A program made the position numbers and the translations under genes. The notes beneath the pieces are model-generated. The model was not told where the DNA came from, searched no databases, and worked only from the letters and a program-made list of their open reading frames with translations. A stretch of 8,339 nucleotides of DNA from contig NZ_GG695972.1 in the NCBI RefSeq assembly GCF_000159955.1, positions 343,333 through 351,671 on the forward strand, in the 5' to 3' direction. The stretch is from Paenibacillus sp. oral taxon 786 str. D14 (lineage in GTDB: Bacteria; Bacillota; Bacilli; Paenibacillales; Paenibacillaceae). Of this stretch, positions 1-4,744 are shown piece after piece. The first letter of the stretch is position 1, and every line of letters begins with the position of its first letter.

Positions 1-9
1 TCGTGAACT

Positions 10-597
10 TTATCTGAGGGTATTGATGCGATCCGTTTTGAGATTACCTTCGTTTTGGATCGTTGTTTTTACCACCAAGTCCATTCTAAGACGGGGAAAA
101 TACTCCGACCGCCAATGAGCGAGCTTCTCCCTCGGGATTTTGGTCCGGAGTTCCCCCGTGTTTGCAAGATCGACACCTTCGGATTGATCTGGCTGCGCAT
201 GTACGTCGCCCCGATGCCTGATGTTCGTCGGGAAGATAAAGAAAATGATCCCGATGTGAATCAGGATATTTACGATCATGACCTGTAGACTTTTATCCAC
301 TCGAATCATCCTTTGGTTTCGGATCAGATACATGAAGGGGGGCGAGTAATTCCGGTCATTTTCCATCATGAAGATATTGCTGATCAGGGCTGGCAAAATG
401 ATGGAAAACGGTAACCGGTCCATAAAGAGAAGGAGACGGCCTTGTCTGAGCGCATGGGCAGCTTCAACCGGCAGCTCGGTCGTGTAGAATTTGGGTAAGG
501 CATACCAAGGCTGGAAGCCAAGCGATTTGGAGAGCCGTTGTAAATTATAGATTTCCTGGTGTTTGTTCGCTAAGACTGCAGATTCGCAAAGACAGCC
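10..597 (-). pseudogene. Spore-germination receptor remnant: GerA-like C-terminal part joined to Ger(x)C-like tail
   Basis: Read on the minus strand, one open frame of 195 codons runs from just after a stop at 598-600 to the TAA at 10-12. Its first ~75 residues resemble the stretch of GerA-family (GerAA-type) subunits before and into the membrane region: a TTELP motif, then AAHALRQGRLLLFMD, then PFSIILPALISNIF and a charged segment ending in IRNQRMIR. The family then has several more transmembrane helices, which are missing. A short hydrophobic stretch (VMIVNILIHIGIIFFIF) follows, and the last ~50 residues (GELRTKIPRE..HWRSEYFPRL..) resemble the end of Ger(x)C lipoproteins, which normally lie two genes downstream in gerA-B-C operons. 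I infer a deletion that removed the end of the A gene, all or most of B, and most of C. There is no credible start or upstream GerA N-terminus. The GerA match is fairly clear; the Ger(x)C match is weaker, and both rest on motif recall. Confidence 0.62.
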
Positions 598-612
598 TTA
601 TTCTAAGCAAAA

Positions 613-641
613 CAGGCACTGGCTATACGCGCCAATGCCTG
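613..641 (-). terminator. Stem-loop, terminator-like on the minus strand
   Basis: The arms 613-623 (CAGGCACTGGC) and 631-641 (GCCAATGCCTG) pair in 10 of 11 positions around a 7-nt loop. Read on the minus strand the stem is followed by TTTTGCTTAGAA, a short interrupted U-tract, which fits a weak intrinsic terminator for leftward transcription. On the plus strand the following bases are only mildly T-rich. No gene that it would terminate is recognisable to its right, so it may belong to a lost gene or act as a leader attenuator of the old germination operon. Confidence 0.4.
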
Positions 642-841
642 CTTCGTATTGTTATCCAAGCCTTCATGTACACGTGAAGACCGGCCTTGTGTCCCTGCTC
701 CGACTACAACAAACTGCCTATTTCTAAAACAACAAAAGCCCTACCTCTCATTTGTCCTTGCGGCTCCGATGACCGCGCCAGTGTGAATCAGAAAAACGTC
801 CAAATTCTTACTTTGATTGGGTCATTCAAATAAGGAATTTC

Positions 842-855
842 ATACCGAACGGTAT
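842..855. promoter_or_regulatory. Perfect palindrome, operator-like, next to a -10 box
   Basis: ATACCG-AA-CGGTAT is a perfect 6-bp inverted repeat with a 2-nt centre. A TATAAT hexamer follows at 865-870, so the palindrome would sit between or over the -35 and -10 elements of a rightward promoter. Compact palindromes of this build are typical of operators of dimeric helix-turn-helix repressors such as the TetR family. No regulator gene is in the window, and no good -35 hexamer is visible 17 nt upstream of the -10. The nearest rightward gene starts at 1094, which would give a leader of roughly 215 nt. Confidence 0.4.
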
Positions 856-1042
856 AAGGAGAGTTATAATCTTGTGAGGAACTGCAACGTGGTTATAACA
901 ACTAATTATTTATTATACTTTGAATGAATAAAAAATGCAATGCATATATCTAAAAGCCTTTCTAAAGTGATGATTTTGTGAAACCCGGGGAAAACAGAAG
1001 AAGCTGAGATATTTGTCACACTAGAGTAGGGAAGGCACCATG

Positions 1043-1048
1043 TATAAT
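1043..1048 (+). promoter_or_regulatory. Possible -10 element of the transporter operon
   Basis: A perfect TATAAT lies about 45 nt before the first gene of the cluster, a suitable distance for a sigma-A start site with a short leader. The -35 side is poor: the nearest good hexamer, TTGTCA at 1013-1018, is 24 nt away, too far for normal spacing. A second TATAAT at 1067-1072 is too close to the ribosome binding site. The assignment is therefore tentative. Confidence 0.3.
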
Positions 1049-1093
1049 GAGGTCATCTAAGATTTATATAATCAAAAAATAAGGGAGTTAGCC

Positions 1094-1480
1094 ATGAAAC
1101 GCGGAGATATCCTGTTGATCGGAACCATCGTCGTGATCGCTTTGGTCTTCTTGGTTCCGAGATGGTTTGGCGATTCAAGTGAAAACAATCACAAAAACGA
1201 GAATCGAGTAGCGAGAATCACAGTGGACGGGAAGCTGTTTAAGACGGTGCAGTTGACCGGAGAAGAACAGACGGTAGACATTATAACGGAGTATGGCCAC
1301 AACATTTTGAAGGTGCATGACTACGGGATTGAGATGATCGACGCCGACTGTCCGGACAAAGTGTGCCTGACCTTCGGATTTATTGACCGTAACGGTGGGA
1401 CGATCGTATGCCTGCCACATAAGTTGATGGTTGAAGTGGTAGCTTCAGAAGGGGGAGACGAGGTTGATGCAATCCTTTAA
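1094..1480 (+). CDS. NusG domain II-containing membrane-anchored protein (EetA-like)
   Basis: A 128-residue protein with one N-terminal membrane helix (about residues 5-22, after MKRGD) and a small extracytoplasmic domain. The conserved block of NusG-domain-II stand-alone proteins is clear: C86-P-D-K-V-C91, then G95, then G101-G-T-I-V-C106-L-P-H109-K. The three cysteines and the CLPHK motif are the family hallmark. Despite the name, these proteins are not the transcription factor NusG: they share only a beta-barrel fold and are membrane anchored. Their biochemical role is not firmly known. From memory, the family member in flavin-based extracellular electron transfer loci is called EetA, and it is usually paired with a Gx-family gene, exactly as here. 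The ATG is preceded by AAGGGAG at 1081-1087 with 6-nt spacing, and its end overlaps the next gene by 14 nt, implying translational coupling. Family call is strong; function is inferred from neighbours. Confidence 0.88.
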   Translation: MKRGDILLIGTIVVIALVFLVPRWFGDSSENNHKNENRVARITVDGKLFKTVQLTGEEQTVDIITEYGHNILKVHDYGIEMIDADCPDKVCLTFGFIDRNGGTIVCLPHKLMVEVVASEGGDEVDAIL

Positions 1481-2021
1481 TGAATCATCCAGCCTGCTGC
1501 TAAAAAGAACGGTGATCGTAGCTATTTTCGCGGCGGTGGCGGTCGTTCTCAGCTTGGTGGAGTCCCTCATTCCCGTGAACATGAGCGTACCTGGGGCGAA
1601 GCTCGGACTGGCTAATATTATGGTGCTGACCTGCCTTTATTTTCTGCGAGCCCGGGACGCCTTCATGATGGTGCTGTTAAAGACGCTGCTCACGGCGTTT
1701 ATTTTCGGGACCTTTTCCAGCTTCCTGTTCAGTATTATGGGGGCGTTGTTCAGCTTTGCGGCGATGTGGTTCCTGCTGCTGGTTGGGCGCAAACGGCTAA
1801 GCGTCATCGGGATTAGCATCGTTGGGGGGATTGCCCACAATATCGGGCAATTGACGGCCGCTGCTTTGTATTTTAATACGACGAAAATTTTCTATTATTT
1901 GCCGATGCTGCTCATCATGGGGGTTCTGACCGGGATCGCCGTTGGAATTGCCGTGAGATATTTGATTCCGTCGCTGTCGAAGCTGTCTTTATTTGAAGGC
2001 TTTTTAGCGGAAACGGCTTAA
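1467..2021 (+). CDS. Gx transporter family membrane protein (ECF S-component-like; EetB-like)
   Basis: A hydrophobic protein of 184 residues with five or six predicted membrane helices (about 15-35, 44-61, 64-87, 89-106, 112-135, 143-167). The family motifs are P42-G-A-K-L-G-L-A-N50 after the first helix, a G81-T loop, and H124-N-I-G-Q128 in the later helices. This family is often labelled heptaprenyl diphosphate synthase component I, a misleading name: it is a small integral membrane protein of the Gx transporter group that includes ECF S-components such as ThiT and BioY. It lies directly before ecfA1-ecfA2-ecfT, so it is the best candidate for the substrate-binding S subunit of that transporter. 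The substrate cannot be read from sequence. Start: ATG at 1467 is 9 nt after a GGGGGAG site; an in-frame TTG at 1464 is possible. It overlaps the previous gene by 14 nt. A NusG-II + Gx pair is also the EetA/EetB arrangement. Confidence 0.85.
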   Translation: MQSFNESSSLLLKRTVIVAIFAAVAVVLSLVESLIPVNMSVPGAKLGLANIMVLTCLYFLRARDAFMMVLLKTLLTAFIFGTFSSFLFSIMGALFSFAAMWFLLLVGRKRLSVIGISIVGGIAHNIGQLTAAALYFNTTKIFYYLPMLLIMGVLTGIAVGIAVRYLIPSLSKLSLFEGFLAETA

Positions 2022-2035
2022 GCCGGGAGGGGCTT
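2014..2035 (+). repeat. Palindrome at the Gx-gene stop with alternative hairpin
   Basis: CGGCTTAAGCCG (2014-2025) is a perfect 12-bp palindrome spanning the TAA stop. The right half can instead pair downstream as AAGCC (2020-2024) with GGCTT (2031-2035) around a 6-nt loop. The two foldings exclude each other. No U-tract follows, so it is not an intrinsic terminator. It sits in the only gap (45 nt) inside the five-gene transporter block, where it could affect mRNA processing or stoichiometry, or be chance. Confidence 0.3.
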
Positions 2036-2066
2036 CGCACGACGTACATCTGAGGGGGAGAGAGAA

Positions 2067-2888
2067 ATGGGAGAAACCGGATTCGCTTATGAGCTGAGGG
2101 AGGTTTCCTTCGCATACCACCCGGCGCATCCTGTGCTTCAAGATGTTACGCTTAGCATCCCTTCGGGCAGCTGGGTGTCGTTGGTGGGGCCGAACGGCTG
2201 TGGCAAATCCACGCTGGCAAAGCTGCTGGGCGGTTTATTGGGCGCTAACAGCGGAGCGATATATGTGGAAGGAACGAAGTTGGATCGGAATACGGTGACT
2301 TCGTTGCGTCCACGCATCGGAATGGTGTTTCAAAATCCGGACAATCAATTTATCGGCGCCACGGTTGAAGAGGATATCGCCTTTGGCTTGGAGGGGCATA
2401 ATCTGCCGCGGGAGGTCATGGTGAAGCGCGTGCGGGAATATGCGGATAAACTGCACATCGGCCATCTGCTGTCCAAGCATCCCGCGGAGTTGTCGGGAGG
2501 ACAAAAACAGCGGGTGGCCGTCGCTTCCATCTTGGCGATGGAGCCGGGCATCGTGATCTTTGACGAGGCTTCCTCGATGCTGGACGAGAAAGCCCGCGGC
2601 GAGCTGCTTGCCATCCTGCGGGACATGAAGCAGAGTGGCCGTTACACGATGGTCTCGATTACGCATGATGCCGATGAGATTATGGCCTCCGACCGGGCGA
2701 TCGTACTGGGAGGCGGAACGGTAGCCGCCGACCTGGAGCCGGGCGAGCTGTTTCGGGATGAAGCCCTGCTGGCGGAATGCCGGTTAATCGCCCCCTATCG
2801 GATTCGGCTTCAACAGGAGCTGAGGCGGCGGGGCGTGACGCTTCCTGCGGGCTTTGAATTGAACGGCGAAGAGGAGGCGCAACTTTGA
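2067..2888 (+). CDS. ecfA1: Energy-coupling factor transporter ATPase EcfA1
   Basis: One of the two ATPases of an ECF transporter, driving uptake (or in some systems export) by ATP hydrolysis at the inner face of the membrane. All ABC motifs are present in 273 residues: Walker A G41-P-N-G-C-G-K-S-T49, Q-loop FQNPDNQ (88-94), signature L142-S-G-G-Q-K-Q-R149, Walker B ending F165-D-E167, and H-loop H200. FQNPDNQ and the DEAxSMLD block are typical of the EcfA1 type. Two D-loop-region positions differ from my memory of canonical EcfA1: S169 in place of threonine and E174 in place of the proline after SMLD. The start is ATG with GAGGGGGAG at 2052-2060, 6 nt upstream. The stop TGA shares its A with the ATG of ecfA2 (TGATG), so the two subunits are translationally coupled, as expected for a heterodimer. 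Confidence 0.93.
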   Translation: MGETGFAYELREVSFAYHPAHPVLQDVTLSIPSGSWVSLVGPNGCGKSTLAKLLGGLLGANSGAIYVEGTKLDRNTVTSLRPRIGMVFQNPDNQFIGATVEEDIAFGLEGHNLPREVMVKRVREYADKLHIGHLLSKHPAELSGGQKQRVAVASILAMEPGIVIFDEASSMLDEKARGELLAILRDMKQSGRYTMVSITHDADEIMASDRAIVLGGGTVAADLEPGELFRDEALLAECRLIAPYRIRLQQELRRRGVTLPAGFELNGEEEAQL

Positions 2889-3853
2889 TGGCGATACAGT
2901 TCGAGCAAGTCAGCTTCGCTTATGACGAGAGCAGCCTATGGCGGCACAATGCGTTGCTGGAGGTCGACCTCTACCTGGCGGACGGCGTGTTTGCCGGGAT
3001 TGCCGGGGCTTCCGGCTCGGGCAAATCAACGTTGATGCAGCATTTCAACGGCATTTTGAAGCCGACGGGCGGGAAGGTGCACGTTCTGGATGTGACGATG
3101 GAAGCCGGCGGTAAGGCGCCGCCGCTGCGCGAGCTGCGGAGGCGGGTTGGACTCGTCTTCCAGTTTCCGGAGCAGCAGCTATTCGAGGATACGGTGGAGA
3201 AGGATCTTTGCTTCGGTCCGCTGAATTTCGGCTGCTCCTTAGACGAAGCCAAGGCAAGAGCCAGACGTGCGCTGGCCCTAGTTGGGCTTGATGACTCGTT
3301 CCTCAGTCGCAACCCGCTCCGCTTGAGCGGGGGGCAGATGCGCAAAGTGGCGATCGCCTCGGTGCTGGCGATGGAGCCGGACGTGATCGCGCTGGATGAG
3401 CCGACAGCGACGCTGGATCCGCAAAGCCGTGCCGAATTGGCGGAAATGCTGTCGCGGCTGCACCGTGAAGAGGGGAAGACGGTGATCGTGGTAACGCACC
3501 GGATGGAGGAAATCCTCCCGTACGCAGAGCAGTGGATCGTGATGAAAGATGGCCGGAAATCGTTCCAAGGCAGTACGGCCGAGCTGGTAAGCGAGGCACC
3601 CCGTCTGGAGGCCGAGGGGCTGGCTATCCCGGCATGTATCCGTTACTGGAATAAAGCGGCGGAAATGTACGGCCTGACAGGCGAGCCGCCGTGCTTGACG
3701 GCGGAGGCGTTGGCCGAGCGGTTGGCCTGGTTGTTGGATGAGGCTGGGGAGCGTTCCGCCCCGACCTTGCTGTCCGTGGACCGGCCCGTTCCGGCTCGGC
3801 CGCCGATTCTATCCGGCACTTCCGGGGAAGGAGGCAGCGGGCATGCGGAATAA
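2888..3853 (+). CDS. ecfA2: Energy-coupling factor transporter ATPase EcfA2
   Basis: The second ECF ATPase, partner of EcfA1. In 321 residues: Walker A G40-A-S-G-S-G-K-S-T48, Q-loop FQFPEQQLFEDTVEKD (91-106, diagnostic of EcfA2), signature L146-S-G-G-Q-M-R-K153, Walker B ALDEP (168-172), D-loop T175-L-D-P178 and H-loop H204. The canonical EcfA2 sequence, as I recall it, has glycine where T175 stands. The protein is longer than the usual ~285-290 residues: after the family domain ends there is a ~35-residue Pro/Ser/Gly-rich tail (about 287-321) containing PVPARPP and ending GGSGHAE. The tail partly exists because the reading frame has to run over the ribosome binding site of ecfT. Start: ATG at 2888 overlaps the ecfA1 stop by 1 nt; a TTG at 2885 is in frame but less likely. 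The end overlaps ecfT by 11 nt. Confidence 0.93.
   Translation: MAIQFEQVSFAYDESSLWRHNALLEVDLYLADGVFAGIAGASGSGKSTLMQHFNGILKPTGGKVHVLDVTMEAGGKAPPLRELRRRVGLVFQFPEQQLFEDTVEKDLCFGPLNFGCSLDEAKARARRALALVGLDDSFLSRNPLRLSGGQMRKVAIASVLAMEPDVIALDEPTATLDPQSRAELAEMLSRLHREEGKTVIVVTHRMEEILPYAEQWIVMKDGRKSFQGSTAELVSEAPRLEAEGLAIPACIRYWNKAAEMYGLTGEPPCLTAEALAERLAWLLDEAGERSAPTLLSVDRPVPARPPILSGTSGEGGSGHAE
3828..3834 (+). promoter_or_regulatory. Ribosome binding site that fixes the ecfT start
   Basis: AAGGAGG lies inside the 3' end of ecfA2, 8 nt before the ATG at 3843. It decides the start of ecfT against an in-frame candidate ~105 nt upstream, whose extra residues are Arg/Pro-rich and unlike any EcfT N-terminus. 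Confidence 0.75.
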
Positions 3854-4643
3854 GCTGCTGTTTGGGCGCAGTATTGATACCGGCTCTTGGGTGCACGCTG
3901 TAGATCCTCGGGCCAAGCTGGCCGGGATGGTGCTGTATCTTGTTGCGATCGTGGCGGTAGGCTCTTGGCCCGCCTTGGCCGTGGCTGCGGTGTTTTCGAT
4001 CGGCTATATGCTGTCGACCAAGATCCCGCTGAAATATTACCTGAAGGCGGCCAAACCGCTGTGGGCACTGATGGTGTTTATCTTCGTTGTTCAGTGCTTG
4101 ACGGTGGAGTCGGGGGAGGCGATCTGGCGCATCGGCTCCTGGACCCTATACAGCGGCGGAGTCAGCAGCGGATTCATCGCCGCCTCCCGTATGGGGTTGT
4201 TGGTGTCATTCACCGCCATCCTGACGTTTACGACGACGCCGGGGGTGTTGAATCAAGGTTTGAGCGGTGTGCTTAAACCGCTGAAACGGATTGGCGTCTC
4301 GCCCGAGCAACTGACGCTGATGATGAGCATTGCGCTGCGCTTTATCCCCACGATTTTGGACGAAACGCACAAGATCCTCAAGGCACAGGCGTCGCGCGGT
4401 GCGGACCTGAAGGAGCTGCCGTGGAAGGAGAAGGGGCGCATGCTGGTCTCCCTTCTCGTACCGGTTACGGTCAGCGCCTTCCGCCGGGCTGAAGAGCTTG
4501 TGTTGTCCATGGAGTCCCGGGGCTACACGCTTGGCGCACCGCGTTCGGAATACCACCTGCTGGTCTGGAAAGGCCGGGACACTTGGTTTGTGTTGTCCTA
4601 TGTGGTCCTGGCTGCAGCGGTTGTGGTTTATCGGTTGGTTTGA
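3843..4643 (+). CDS. ecfT: Energy-coupling factor transporter transmembrane protein EcfT
   Basis: The membrane scaffold of the ECF transporter, which links the two ATPases to the S component. It has 266 residues with membrane segments at about 24-58, 70-88, 110-132 and 245-264, and a long cytoplasmic helical region between. The family's N-terminal motif, LDPRAKL-like, is present as H18-A-V-D-P-R-A-K-L26. The two coupling-helix motifs are A183-S-R-G186 and E224-S-R-G-Y228, the Ala/Ser-Arg-Gly elements that dock into EcfA1/A2. The stretch L165-RFIP169 is also characteristic. The start is chosen from the AAGGAGG site 8 nt upstream. It overlaps ecfA2 by 11 nt, and 101 nt separate it from the next gene. 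If the NusG-II/Gx genes are of the flavin-export type, this would be the counterpart of FmnA; the sequence alone cannot separate this from a vitamin importer. Confidence 0.92.
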   Translation: MRNKLLFGRSIDTGSWVHAVDPRAKLAGMVLYLVAIVAVGSWPALAVAAVFSIGYMLSTKIPLKYYLKAAKPLWALMVFIFVVQCLTVESGEAIWRIGSWTLYSGGVSSGFIAASRMGLLVSFTAILTFTTTPGVLNQGLSGVLKPLKRIGVSPEQLTLMMSIALRFIPTILDETHKILKAQASRGADLKELPWKEKGRMLVSLLVPVTVSAFRRAEELVLSMESRGYTLGAPRSEYHLLVWKGRDTWFVLSYVVLAAAVVVYRLV

Positions 4644-4744
4644 ACCGCTAATGCAAAATTCTCCGCGAGTAAATTCATGTAGATAGAGTTTGATGGGATA
4701 GGTTGATAGGTTGGACATTTAAATCATGTGAGGGGGAAACGGCT
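4644..4744 (+). other. 101-nt spacer between ecfT and the U32 gene
   Basis: The spacer holds a small hairpin over the ecfT stop (CGGTT 4632-4636 with AACCG 4643-4647), a tandem 8-bp repeat GATAGGTT x2 (4697-4712), and the ribosome binding site of the next gene. I see no U-tract terminator and no promoter with acceptable hexamers and spacing, so read-through from the transporter genes is plausible. Confidence 0.4.
4731..4736 (+). promoter_or_regulatory. Ribosome binding site that fixes a GTG start
   Basis: AGGGGG lies 8 nt before GTG at 4745. The longer in-frame option, TTG at 4703, lacks a site at proper distance, and its 14 extra residues are not family-like and would be encoded across this very site. 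The U32 family start, a short lead into VELLAPTG, fits the GTG. Confidence 0.7.

Larger units (their letters stand above)
598..1093. other. Intergenic region, AT-rich, no convincing gene
   Basis: These ~500 bases lie between the germination-receptor remnant and the transporter cluster. I find no open frame with both a start codon and a ribosome binding site. What can be seen is a stem-loop at 613-641, a perfect inverted repeat at 842-855 beside a TATAAT box at 865-870, and a very AT-rich stretch at ~895-960. A possible -10 box for the first transporter gene lies at 1043-1048. The composition is clearly lower in GC than the genes to the right, as expected of decayed or noncoding DNA. Confidence 0.6.

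Noticed and set aside
55..288. Plus-strand open frame of 77 residues
   Set aside because: It lies opposite the germination-receptor remnant, has no ribosome binding site, and shows no family features.
678..833. A 51-codon open stretch on the plus strand containing two CPC-type cysteine pairs
   Set aside because: It has no ATG, its only alternative start (TTG at 687) has no ribosome binding site, and the composition is like the surrounding noncoding DNA. The zinc-finger-like look is probably chance or a fragment of something lost.
1001..1034. CTGAGAT followed by GTAGGGAA, fragments reminiscent of a TPP riboswitch (THI box)
   Set aside because: The core ACCTGATCTGG...CCAGC part is missing and only ~15 nt separate the two fragments, so the fold cannot form.
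1013..1048. TTGTCA and TATAAT as a complete sigma-A promoter
   Set aside because: The spacer is 24 nt, well outside the usable 16-19 nt; only the -10 was kept, at low confidence.
1467..2021. Reading the Gx protein as a heptaprenyl diphosphate synthase subunit
   Set aside because: The protein is a multi-helix membrane protein with PGAKLGLAN and HNIGQ motifs; it has no prenyl-synthase features, and the name is a database legacy.
3738..3842. Upstream extension of ecfT
   Set aside because: The extra 35 residues are Arg/Pro-rich, overlap ecfA2 in another frame, and the strong AAGGAGG site points to the ATG at 3843.
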